The notes below the pieces were generated by a model that was not told where the DNA came from, searched no databases, and saw nothing but the letters and a program-made list of their open reading frames with translations. From Micromonospora arborensis (lineage in GTDB: Bacteria > Actinomycetota > Actinomycetes > Mycobacteriales > Micromonosporaceae): a DNA stretch of 53,866 nucleotides. The stretch spans positions 1 to 53,866 of the forward strand of contig NZ_PYBV01000038.1 in assembly GCF_003205615.1 (NCBI RefSeq), given 5' to 3'. The position numbers and the translations under genes were made by a program. This document shows positions 27,001-34,706 of this stretch, piece by piece (positions within the stretch are counted from its first letter, which is position 1; each line of letters opens with the position of its first letter).

Positions 27001-28733
27001 CCGGGTTGGTCATCGTCGGGCACGGTACGCGCAGCGCGGCCGGGGTCGACCAGTTCGCCGCCCTCGTCGAGCGGGTCCGTCGTCGCGGTGACACCGGCGA
27101 CGTCGAAGGCGGCTTCATCGAGCTGTCCCGCCCGCCACTGACCGACGCGGTCGGCGCGCTCGTCGCGCGCGGGCACCGGGCACTGGTGGCGCTGCCCCTG
27201 GTGCTGACCGCCGCAGGGCACGGCAAGGGCGACATCCCCGCCGCCATGGCCCGGGAACAGGAGCGGCACCCCGGGCTGAGCTACCGCTACGGTCGCCCGC
27301 TCGGCCCGCACCCGCTGCTGCACGACGCCCTCGAACAACGCATCGACGCGGCACTGGCCGGTGCGGACCGGGCCGACACTGTGCTGGCCGGTGCGGACCG
27401 GGCCGACGCTGTGCTGTCTGGTGCGGACCGGGCCGACGCTGTGCTGTCTGGTGCGGACCGGGCCGACACGTGGGTCGCGTTGATCGGTCGGGGGTCCACC
27501 GACCCGGACGCCAACGCCGAGGTTGCGAAGGTCGCCCGGCTGCTCTGGGAGGGGCGCGGCTACGCCGGCGTGGAGCCGGGCTTCGTCTCCCTCGCCCAGC
27601 CGTCGGTGCCGGCGGTGCTGGAGCGGCTGCGCCGACTCGGCGCACGGCGGATCGTCGTGGCCCCGTACTTCCTGTTCGCCGGCGTGCTGCCCGACCGGAT
27701 CGTCGCCCAGTCGGCGGAGTTCGCCGCCGCCCACCCCGACCTGGACGTGCGGGTCGCCGAGGTGATCGGCGACTGCGACGCCCTCGCTGACCTGGTCCGG
27801 GAACGCTACGCCGAGGCGCTGGGCGGGGACATCCGGATGAACTGCGACACCTGCGCGTACCGGGTGCTGATGCCCGGCTTCGCCGACAAGGTGGGCCGCC
27901 CGCAACGCCCGCACGACCACCCCGACGACCCGGTCGGCCACCACCATCACGGCCACGACCACGGCCACGGCCAGCACCATGACCAGCACCACGAGCACGG
28001 GTCGGTCGCCGTGGTCGGCGGTGGGCCGGGACCCGACGACCTGATCACGGTACGCGGAAAGGCGCTGCTCGACGCCGCGGACGTCGTGGTGGTCGACCGG
28101 CTCGCCCCGCAGGGGTTGCTCGCCGGGCTGCGCCCCGACGTGCTGGTGGTGGACGCCGCCAAGGTGCCCCGTGGCCCGTCGATGGCTCAGGAGGCGATCA
28201 ACGCGGCGCTGGTGTCGCACGCCCGCGCCGGCCGTCGGGTGGTCCGGCTCAAGGGCGGCGACCCGTACGTCTTCGGACGCGGCCACGAGGAGGTGCAGGC
28301 GTGCGCGGCGGCCGGCGTGCCGGTGACCGTGGTCCCCGGGGTGAGCAGTGCGATCGCCGCACCGGCCCTCGCTGGCGTGCCGGTGACGCACCGGGGCGTG
28401 GCGCACGACGTCACGGTCGTGTCCGGACACCTTCCGCCCGGGCATCCCGACTCGCTTGTCGACTGGGCGGCGCTGGCGCGCGCCCGGGGCACTGTGGTGT
28501 TGCTGATGGCCGTCGACACCATCGCCAAGATCGCGGCGGTGCTGATCGAGCACGGCCGGGCCCCAGAGACCCCGGTGCTGGCCGTGCAGGACGCCGGGTT
28601 GCCCGGCCAGCGGTCCGTGCCGGCCCGGCTGGACGAGATCGGTGCGCTCGCCGCTCGGGAGGGCATCGGCCCGCCTGCCGTCTTCGTGCTCGGCCCGGTG
28701 GTCGCTCTCGCGACCACCGGGCGCACGGACTGA
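26997..28733 (+). CDS. CbiX-CobA fusion: sirohydrochlorin cobaltochelatase + uroporphyrinogen-III C-methyltransferase
   Basis: 578 residues. The N-terminal CbiX long form (1-about 285) contains two chelatase halves starting LVIVGHGTRSAAGVDQF and VALIGRGSTDPDANAE. A four-copy decapeptide repeat (residues 122-161) sits between the halves. It ends in the MNCDTC motif (residue 281; MxCxxC), which in CbiX long forms binds an Fe-S cluster. A His/Asp-rich linker (about 305-336, 16 or more His) follows, then the CobA/SUMT domain with VVGGGPGPDDLITVRGKALL, VRLKGGDPYVFGRG and VPGVSSAIAAPALAGVPVTHRG. It therefore combines precorrin-2 formation with early cobalt insertion. A terminator-like hairpin is encoded in the last codons. 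Confidence 0.93.
   Translation: MTGLVIVGHGTRSAAGVDQFAALVERVRRRGDTGDVEGGFIELSRPPLTDAVGALVARGHRALVALPLVLTAAGHGKGDIPAAMAREQERHPGLSYRYGRPLGPHPLLHDALEQRIDAALAGADRADTVLAGADRADAVLSGADRADAVLSGADRADTWVALIGRGSTDPDANAEVAKVARLLWEGRGYAGVEPGFVSLAQPSVPAVLERLRRLGARRIVVAPYFLFAGVLPDRIVAQSAEFAAAHPDLDVRVAEVIGDCDALADLVRERYAEALGGDIRMNCDTCAYRVLMPGFADKVGRPQRPHDHPDDPVGHHHHGHDHGHGQHHDQHHEHGSVAVVGGGPGPDDLITVRGKALLDAADVVVVDRLAPQGLLAGLRPDVLVVDAAKVPRGPSMAQEAINAALVSHARAGRRVVRLKGGDPYVFGRGHEEVQACAAAGVPVTVVPGVSSAIAAPALAGVPVTHRGVAHDVTVVSGHLPPGHPDSLVDWAALARARGTVVLLMAVDTIAKIAAVLIEHGRAPETPVLAVQDAGLPGQRSVPARLDEIGALAAREGIGPPAVFVLGPVVALATTGRTD
27360..27479 (+). repeat. 30-bp in-frame tandem repeat in cbiX
   Basis: Four copies of a 30-bp unit beginning GGTGCGGACCGGGCCGAC, at 27360, 27390, 27420 and 27450. 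The two middle copies are identical and the last diverges after 20 nt. The unit encodes GADRADAVLS. It is a coding minisatellite that can expand or contract without a frameshift. Confidence 0.95.
28693..28722. terminator. Hairpin embedded in the last codons of cbiX-cobA (bidirectional terminator)
   Basis: GCCCGGTGGTCG (28693-28704) pairs perfectly with CGACCACCGGGC (28711-28722); adding the C-G closing pair gives 13 bp with a TCTC tetraloop. The convergent stop codons abut at 28733/28734, leaving no intergenic space, so the terminator seems to be written inside the coding sequence. Confidence 0.65.
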
Positions 28734-30887
28734 CTACTCGCTGCGGGCGGTCTCCGGACCGGTGATCCGTTCCAGCAGCGGCAGGGTGGAGGCGATGACA
28801 GCGAGGCAGGCGACCAACCCGACGACGACGATCACGTAGAAGCGTGGCTCCGGCGCGACCAGCGTGTAGTGCATCTGCGCCCGCAGGAACAGATGCGCGG
28901 CGAGCAGGCCCATCCCGATGGCGACGGCGGCGACGGCGAGCATCGGCACCGCGCTCTCCAGCGCCACCACCCGGCGCAGGACCCGCACCGGTGCGCCGCT
29001 GAGGCGTAGCAGGCTGAACGGTCGTCGGCGCTCGGTGAGACCGCCGATCACGCTGACCGCGAGGCTGCACCCGCCGAGGGCGAGGCTGGCGATGATGACG
29101 ACGTTTGCCAGTTGTTCCCAGCCGCGCAGCGTGTCGGCGAAGTCCGACTCGAAGTCGCCGGGCACGTTCGGCCCGACCCAGAAGGCCGGGAAGGCGGCCT
29201 CGAGGACGGTACGTGAGCGTTCGATGGCGGCTGCCGAGCCGTCCGTGTCGACGAGGATCGACATCACCGGGAGCTGTTGAAGATTCCCGAGCGGGACCGA
29301 CGCGGCAGGCCAGACTCGGGCGGACGACGCCGACTCCCGGAAGGGGATGAGACCCGTCGCGACCTCGGCGACGGTGGCGCCCTCGGCGCATCGGCCGTAC
29401 GCGCTCGGGATCTCGGTGCACGCGATCAGGCCGGGCTCTCTGGCGTTCATCCAGTCCGGGTTCTCGCGCACCACGGTCGCGGACCGCACGCCGGTGATCG
29501 AGCGAAGCCCGGAGAAGAGCGTGTCCGGCGCTGCCGGCGCATCCTCGGGAAGGTAGAGAGACACCTGCCCCGCCTCGGTCGAGCCGACCGGCGCCGGACC
29601 GCGGTTGGCAATGATCGTGGTGATCACGCCGACGGCGACGCTCGTGACGAAAAGCGCGAGCATGATGCCGCTGATCGCCCGGAAGCCGGCCTTCGGGTTG
29701 TCGGCGAGGCGGCGCGCGGCGATGAGCGTGGCCGGGCGGTTGGCGTACCGGGCCAGGACGCGGGCGCCGACCATCGTCAGCCACGGGCCGGCGAGCACGA
29801 GGCCGGCCATGATGAGCAGTAGTCCGGGCAGGAACACCGCGGCCTGGCCGTCGGACGTTTCCGGCTTGAAGCCGATGGCGAAGAACAGCACGGCGACACC
29901 GAGTAGGGCCGGGATCAGCCGGTACGCGCGCGGTGCCCGTGGCGTGACCCGCCGGGTGACGCCCAGCGGCGAGATCCGTACGCGGCGCAGCGAGATCTGG
30001 GCAGCCACCGCCGCGCCGGCCGGCACGCCGAGCGCCACCAGCAGGACGTCCAGCACGCCCAGGGACATGTCACTGGGGAAGAACGGCATGCCGGTGAACG
30101 GGATGCCCGCGAGCGCGTCGCGGAAGGCGTAGAACAGGCCGAAGCCGACGGCGGTGCCGGCGACGGCGGCGGCGGTCGCCTCCACGGCGGCGACCATCGA
30201 GATCTGCCGGGGTGTCGCGCCGACCAGACGCAACGCGGCGAAGCGCTGCTCCCGGCGGGCGGCACTGAGCCGGGTGGCGGTGCCGATGAAGATCAGCACC
30301 GGAAACAGCAGCCCGCCGGCGATGACGCCCAGGATGAGGTTGACCGTGGTCTCGGGGAGGGCGGGGGTGTCGCCGACGCTGGTGATCTGCTTCGCGGCGG
30401 GCAGCTTGGCGACCTGGTCGGGCGCTCCGCCTACGACGACGAGCAGGGTGTCCGGCGAGGTCAGCGCGGCGGGTCCGACGGTGCCCAGGTCCCGCCCCGG
30501 GTAGCGTTCGCCCAGTTGGTCCGCCGGGTGGGCGGCCAGCAGGTCGCGCAGTGCGGGCGAGGCGTAGAACTCGCCGGGACCAGGGGTGGTGGGGACACCG
30601 ACCGGGGTGGGCGCGGTCGAGCCGGTCGCGGCGACGTCGATCCGGATGATCTGCTTGCCGTGGAAGTAGTCGAACCGGGTCGACCACCACAGCGGGTCGG
30701 CGTCGCCGGCCGAGGCCTGGGGATACATCGACGCGTACCGGGTGAGCTGGGCGTTGACCGCGTTGACCCCGGCGAGGGTGGTCAGCAGCAGCCCGGCGCC
30801 GATCGCGACGGCGGCGGCGATGACGACCAGACGGGTGAGCGCCTCACGGCCACCGGCCAGGGCGAGGCGGAGCCCGAAGCGGATCAT
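28734..30887 (-). CDS. FtsX-like ABC transporter permease
   Basis: 717 residues. An N-terminal membrane segment (LVVIAAAVAIGAGLLLTTLA) is followed by a large extracytoplasmic domain, then a first FtsX module with several TM helices (LILGVIAGGLLFPVLIFIGTATRL...), a middle membrane block, a second extracytoplasmic domain and a second FtsX module. RREQRFAALRLVGATPRQI and RRRPFSLLRLSGAPVRVL are the repeated cytoplasmic loops of this family. It pairs with the ATPase gene upstream (ATGA overlap) to form a MacB/LolCD-like exporter or mechanotransmitter. The substrate is unknown; such PadR-linked systems often concern peptide antibiotics. Confidence 0.88.
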   Translation of the reverse strand: MIRFGLRLALAGGREALTRLVVIAAAVAIGAGLLLTTLAGVNAVNAQLTRYASMYPQASAGDADPLWWSTRFDYFHGKQIIRIDVAATGSTAPTPVGVPTTPGPGEFYASPALRDLLAAHPADQLGERYPGRDLGTVGPAALTSPDTLLVVVGGAPDQVAKLPAAKQITSVGDTPALPETTVNLILGVIAGGLLFPVLIFIGTATRLSAARREQRFAALRLVGATPRQISMVAAVEATAAAVAGTAVGFGLFYAFRDALAGIPFTGMPFFPSDMSLGVLDVLLVALGVPAGAAVAAQISLRRVRISPLGVTRRVTPRAPRAYRLIPALLGVAVLFFAIGFKPETSDGQAAVFLPGLLLIMAGLVLAGPWLTMVGARVLARYANRPATLIAARRLADNPKAGFRAISGIMLALFVTSVAVGVITTIIANRGPAPVGSTEAGQVSLYLPEDAPAAPDTLFSGLRSITGVRSATVVRENPDWMNAREPGLIACTEIPSAYGRCAEGATVAEVATGLIPFRESASSARVWPAASVPLGNLQQLPVMSILVDTDGSAAAIERSRTVLEAAFPAFWVGPNVPGDFESDFADTLRGWEQLANVVIIASLALGGCSLAVSVIGGLTERRRPFSLLRLSGAPVRVLRRVVALESAVPMLAVAAVAIGMGLLAAHLFLRAQMHYTLVAPEPRFYVIVVVGLVACLAVIASTLPLLERITGPETARSE

Positions 30888-31564
30888 GAGGCGATCCGGT
30901 CCGGCGCGTTCACGCGTCCGTCGCGGACCATGACCTCGCGGTCGGCGTACGCGGCGATCCGGGGCTCGTGGGTCACCAGGATGACCGTGGTGCCCTGTTC
31001 GCGGGCGGCGCCGACCAGCAGGTCCATCACCTGCTCGCCGGTGAGCGAGTCGAGCGCGCCGGTCGGTTCGTCGGCGAAGAGCACCTGCGGCTCGGCGACC
31101 AGGCCCCGGGCCAGGGCGACGCGTTGCGCCTGCCCGCCGGAGAGCTCACCCGAGCGGCGCTGCTCCAGGCCGTCCAGGCCGAGGCGCGCGAACCAGGCAC
31201 TCGCCTTCGGCAGCGCCTGCTTGCGGTGTACGCCGCTGAACAGCAGCGGCAGCGCGACGTTCTCCACAGCGGTCAGCTCGGGGACGAGTTGACCGAACTG
31301 GAACACGAAGCCGAACCGGTCCCGGCGCAGGCTGCTGCGCCCGGTCTCGGGCAGGGTGTCGATCCGGGCCCCGTCGAGGAGGATCTCGCCGGAGTCGGGC
31401 ACCAGGATGCCGGCCAGGCAGTGCAACAGGGTGGACTTGCCCGAGCCGCTGGGGCCCATGACGGCGAGGATCTCGCCCGCCTCCACGGCGACGCTGGCGC
31501 CGCGCAGGGCGGGGGTCTGGCCGAAGGAGAACCGCACGTCACGTGCTTCGATCATGATGCTCAC
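30884..31564 (-). CDS. ABC transporter ATP-binding protein
   Basis: 226 residues from GTG 31564, which overlaps the padR stop by 4 nt; a longer N-terminal reading would lie in another gene. Walker A is GPSGSGKST, the signature is LSGGQAQRVALARGL, Walker B is VLFADEPTGAL, with Q- and H-loops (FQFGQ, THEP). It belongs to the LolD/MacB ATPase group that serves FtsX-type permeases and is coupled to the permease by an ATGA overlap. Confidence 0.94.
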   Translation of the reverse strand: MSIMIEARDVRFSFGQTPALRGASVAVEAGEILAVMGPSGSGKSTLLHCLAGILVPDSGEILLDGARIDTLPETGRSSLRRDRFGFVFQFGQLVPELTAVENVALPLLFSGVHRKQALPKASAWFARLGLDGLEQRRSGELSGGQAQRVALARGLVAEPQVLFADEPTGALDSLTGEQVMDLLVGAAREQGTTVILVTHEPRIAAYADREVMVRDGRVNAPDRIAS

Positions 31565-32085
31565 GGCCGTACCTCTTTCCGCAGGGCGTCCAGCCGGGCG
31601 CTGGTCATCTCGATCCACCGGAGGTCCGCCTCCAGGTGGTAGAGGCCGTGGTCGGCCAGCAGCGCGTCGACCAGGCCGCCGGCTCGCTTGATCTCGGTGA
31701 GCTCGCGCATCCGGTGCAGGTGGGCGCGGCGCTGGGTGTCGAGATACTCGGCGGCGGGACGGTCCAGCATCAGCGCGAGCACGACCTTGGCGAAGAGCAC
31801 CGTCTGCAGGTGCGGCTCCGGGTCGACCGGTTGGGTCAGCCACTGCTCGACCTCGGTCGCGCCGACGTCGGTGATGATGTAGCGCTTGCGGTCCGGGCCG
31901 GAGCCGGGCGCGACATCGCTGATCACCACCTTGCCGTCGCGGGCCAGGCGGCTGAGGGTGGAGTAGACCTGGCCGAACGGCAATGGCTTGCCCCGGCCGA
32001 AGAAGGCGTCGTAGTCGCGCTTCAGGTCGTATCCGTGGCTGGGCTCTCGTTCGAGGAGGCCGAGAAGGGTCAGTGGCACGCTCAT
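31561..32085 (-). CDS. PadR-family transcriptional regulator
   Basis: 174 residues. The N-terminal winged-helix motif LTLLGLLEREPSHGYDLKRDYDAFF is the PadR signature (HGY-x-L), and KPLPFGQVYSTLSRLARDGKV and RKRYIITDVG follow. The C-terminal half is a helical dimerisation domain (PadR C-terminal type). No ribosome site precedes ATG 32085; instead TAGTCT ends 6 nt upstream, suggesting leaderless translation. An inverted repeat, GGGGTATA...TATACCCC, lies in the presumed promoter spacer. It probably represses its own operon with the ABC exporter genes. Confidence 0.9.
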   Translation of the reverse strand: MSVPLTLLGLLEREPSHGYDLKRDYDAFFGRGKPLPFGQVYSTLSRLARDGKVVISDVAPGSGPDRKRYIITDVGATEVEQWLTQPVDPEPHLQTVLFAKVVLALMLDRPAAEYLDTQRRAHLHRMRELTEIKRAGGLVDALLADHGLYHLEADLRWIEMTSARLDALRKEVRP

Positions 32086-32091
32086 GGAAGG

Positions 32092-32127
32092 AGACTACAC
32101 CGGGGGTATACCTCGCGTATATACCCC
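32092..32127 (-). promoter_or_regulatory. PadR operator and -10 box
   Basis: GGGGTATA (32103-32110) and TATACCCC (32120-32127) form an inverted repeat with a 9-nt spacer. On the minus strand TAGTCT (32097-32092) is a -10-like box 6 nt before the padR ATG. The repeat sits immediately upstream of the -10 box, a good place for autorepression. Confidence 0.55.
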
Positions 32128-32174
32128 GGGCGTATTCTCGGTGGGTCTCCTGGTCCCGGCACGGTTTCCGCAGG

Positions 32175-32537
32175 TCAGCCCAGCAGGGCGCGGGTCAGGG
32201 CGTAGCCGGCGGCGGCTGCGGCGAGCCCGGCGGCGACACTGCCCACGACGTTGGCCAGCGCGAGGAGGCGGTGACCGCCCTGCGTCAGCCGCAGCGTCTC
32301 GTAGCTGAAGGTGGAGTAGGTGGTCAGCGCCCCGCAGAACCCGGTGCCGAGCAGCGCGGTGACCGCCGGGCCGGTCGGCCACCCGACGAGCACGCCGAGC
32401 AGCAGGGAGCCGACCACGTTGACGGTGAGCGTGCCCCAGGGGAACGCCGAGTCGTGCCGGGACTGGACCGCCCGGTCGGTGAGGTACCGCAACGGCGCGC
32501 CGACGGCCGCCCCCAGGGCGATGAGCAGCACGGTCAT
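32175..32537 (-). CDS. crcB: CrcB/Fluc fluoride channel subunit (second of pair)
   Basis: 120 residues with four membrane segments. GAPLRYLTDRAV, the FPWGTLTVNVVGSLLLGVLVG stretch and GFCGALTTYSTFSYET are the hallmark CrcB/Fluc motifs (G-N/R, polar track, TTFSTF-like). It overlaps the other CrcB gene by 4 nt, so the two are likely the halves of a heterodimeric fluoride export channel, as in other Gram-positives. No fluoride riboswitch motif was seen upstream of the pair. Confidence 0.93.
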   Translation of the reverse strand: MTVLLIALGAAVGAPLRYLTDRAVQSRHDSAFPWGTLTVNVVGSLLLGVLVGWPTGPAVTALLGTGFCGALTTYSTFSYETLRLTQGGHRLLALANVVGSVAAGLAAAAAGYALTRALLG

Positions 32538-33010
32538 CGGGCCGCCCTCCGCCTCAGCAGCGCAGCCGTGCCGGCGTCGCCCAGCCCGACCGCGACGAGT
32601 GCCCCGAGCAGCGTCGCCGCCAGGTACGCCAGCGCGGTGCCCGGTGCGCCCGCGACAAGGGCCTGCTGGATGTCGACCGTGTAGGCAGAGAACGTGGTGA
32701 ACCCGCCGAGCACCCCGACCCCGAGGAACGGGCGGGCCAGGGGGTGCCCACCGCCGCGGTGGGTGAGCACCGCCATCAGCACCCCGATCAGCAGGCAGCC
32801 GGACAGGTTGATGCCGAACGTCGCCCAGGGGAAGCTGGTCGGCGAATGCGGGGCGACGTGTTGCAGGCCGGCCCGGGCCAGCGCGCCGAGCACCCCGCCG
32901 GCCGCGATCGTGGCGAGAATCGTCGCGGGGCGCGCGGTCAGCTCGCGGCGGTCGGCGGGGACGCGCAGGTCGACGTCGGGGTCGCCACGCGACTCGGATG
33001 GCTCTGGCAC
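32534..33010 (-). CDS. crcB: CrcB/Fluc fluoride channel subunit (first of pair)
   Basis: 158 residues. A charged 30-residue N-terminal extension (SESRGDPDVDLRVPADRRE) precedes four membrane segments. GALARAGLQ, the FPWATFGINLSGCLLIGVL stretch and GVLGGFTTFSAYTVD are CrcB/Fluc motifs. The first start fixed by the frame is ATG 33010. It is translationally coupled to the second subunit. Upstream (33011-33285) I see only a short repeated GCCGCGTCA motif (copies at 33037, 33062 and 33071). Confidence 0.92.
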   Translation of the reverse strand: MPEPSESRGDPDVDLRVPADRRELTARPATILATIAAGGVLGALARAGLQHVAPHSPTSFPWATFGINLSGCLLIGVLMAVLTHRGGGHPLARPFLGVGVLGGFTTFSAYTVDIQQALVAGAPGTALAYLAATLLGALVAVGLGDAGTAALLRRRAAR

Positions 33011-33036
33011 GGGTCCTCAGCGTAGTGCCGGCGACA

Positions 33037-33079
33037 GCCGCGTCAGCGTACTGGCGCGTCAGCCGCGTCAGCCGCGTCA
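33037..33079. repeat. Short GCCGCGTCA repeats upstream of crcB
   Basis: Copies of GCCGCGTCA occur at 33037, 33062 and 33071, with a near copy (GGCGCGTCA) at 33054. They lie in the gap between the divergent crcB and paaK-like genes. No function is apparent. Confidence 0.6.
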
Positions 33080-33285
33080 GCGCACCGCCGCGACGGCGGC
33101 GTCCGGGCCGCCGCGTGCGTCAACTCCGCGGCGGCCTTCGCCGGCTCACGCCGCCGAGCCAGACGCCCAGCGCGTTGCGCCCTGCACCGGTGCCGACCAC
33201 CCGCTGACCGCCCCGCCAGCCGTCGCGACGGCGGGCGTACGGTACCCGCAGCCCCACCGGGACCGCCGCGCCAAGGAGGCAACCG

Positions 33286-34593
33286 ATGCAGGACCGCACC
33301 CCTCGTCCGGAGGAGCTGGAGCCGATCGAGCGCGCCAGCATCGACGAGCTGCGGGCCCTGCAGGGAGAACGGCTGCGCTGGTCGTTGCGGCACGCGTACG
33401 ACAACGTGCCGCACTACCGCCGCGCGTTCGACGCGGTCGGGGTGCACCCCGACGACTGCCGGGACCTCGCCGACCTGGCCCGCTTCCCGTTCACCGGCAA
33501 GGCGGAACTGCGGGAGAACTACCCGTTCGGCATGTTCGCCGTACCCCGCGAGCGGGTCGCCCGGCTGCACGCCTCCTCCGGCACCACCGGCCGGCCGACA
33601 GTGGTCGGCTACACCCGCGATGATCTGCGCACCTGGGCGCGACTGATGGCGCGCTCGATCCGCGCCTCGGGCGGTCGCCCTGGCGACCGGGTGCACGTCG
33701 CGTACGGCTATGGGCTCTTCACCGGCGGTCTGGGCGCGCACTACGGGGCAGAGGAGCTGGGTTGCACGGTCATCCCCGTCTCCGGGGGCATGACCGAGCG
33801 GCAGGTCATGTTGATCCGTGACTTCGAGCCCGAGGTCATCATGGTCACGCCCAGTTACATGCTGGCCATCGTGGACGAGATGCGCCGGCAGGGTGTCGAC
33901 CCACGGGCCACCTCACTGCGGGTGGGCATCTTCGGCGCGGAGCCGTGGACCGAGGACATGCGCCGGGAGATGGAACAGCAACTGGACATCCACGCGGTGG
34001 ACATCTATGGGCTCTCCGAGGTGATGGGCCCCGGCGTGGCCACCGAGTGCGTCGAGACCAAGGACGGGCTGCACCTCTGGGAGGACCACTTCTATCCGGA
34101 GATCATCGACCCGGTCAGCGGGGCGGTGTTGCCCGACGGCGAGCAGGGTGAGCTGGTGTTGACCTCCCTGACCAAGGAGGCGATGCCGGTGGTGCGCTAC
34201 CGCACCCGGGACCTGACCCGGCTGCTGCCCGGCACCGCCCGCCCGATGCGCCGGATCGAGAAGATCACCGGCCGGACCGACGACATGATGATCGTGCGTG
34301 GGGTGAACATTTTCCCCACCCAGATCGAGGAGCTGATCCTGCGGACCCCCCAGCTGTCGCCGCACTTCCAGTGCGTCCTCGACCGGCAGGGTCGGTTGGA
34401 CACCCTGACGGTCCGGGTGGAGCGCCGGGCCGGGTCCGCCGTGGACGCCGCCGAGCGGGCCGGCGCGACACTTGTCGAGCTGGTGAAGAACACCATCGGC
34501 GTGAGCGTGGCGGTCGACGTCCTGGCCCCGGATGCGGTGGAGCGGTCGGTGGGCAAGATGCGCCGCATCGTCGACCAGCGACCGGCCGGCTGA
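33286..34593 (+). CDS. Phenylacetate-CoA ligase (PaaK-like AMP-forming)
   Basis: 435 residues, the normal PaaK length. ATG 33286 follows AAGGAGG. The AMP-binding P-loop is LHASSGTTGRPTVVGYT, followed by GAEPWTEDMRREME, IYGLSEVMGPGVATEC and the C-terminal hinge GRTDDMMIVRGVNIFPTQIEE. The enzyme makes phenylacetyl-CoA or a related aryl-CoA with ATP. No other paa gene is in the window, so the real substrate may differ and use in secondary metabolism is possible. Confidence 0.93.
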   Translation: MQDRTPRPEELEPIERASIDELRALQGERLRWSLRHAYDNVPHYRRAFDAVGVHPDDCRDLADLARFPFTGKAELRENYPFGMFAVPRERVARLHASSGTTGRPTVVGYTRDDLRTWARLMARSIRASGGRPGDRVHVAYGYGLFTGGLGAHYGAEELGCTVIPVSGGMTERQVMLIRDFEPEVIMVTPSYMLAIVDEMRRQGVDPRATSLRVGIFGAEPWTEDMRREMEQQLDIHAVDIYGLSEVMGPGVATECVETKDGLHLWEDHFYPEIIDPVSGAVLPDGEQGELVLTSLTKEAMPVVRYRTRDLTRLLPGTARPMRRIEKITGRTDDMMIVRGVNIFPTQIEELILRTPQLSPHFQCVLDRQGRLDTLTVRVERRAGSAVDAAERAGATLVELVKNTIGVSVAVDVLAPDAVERSVGKMRRIVDQRPAG

Positions 34594-34693
34594 ACGGCTG
34601 AACGGCTGGCAGCTCGGTAGGGCTGGGCGCGGCGTGTCGAGCCGCTCACCTGCCAGCGATCATCGGGGGCGCCCGAACTCGTCGTCGTCGACA

Positions 34694-34706
34694 TAGGATT
34701 CTGCCC
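34694..34706 (+). promoter_or_regulatory. Leaderless -10 box before the glycosyltransferase
   Basis: TAGGAT at 34694-34699 is followed by 7 nt and ATG 34707. No Shine-Dalgarno is present. The spacing fits a leaderless actinobacterial promoter. Confidence 0.5.

Noticed and set aside
33011..33285. Possible fluoride riboswitch upstream of the crcB pair
   Set aside because: No fluoride-aptamer-like sequence is visible on the coding (minus) strand here; only short GCCGCGTCA repeats are seen.
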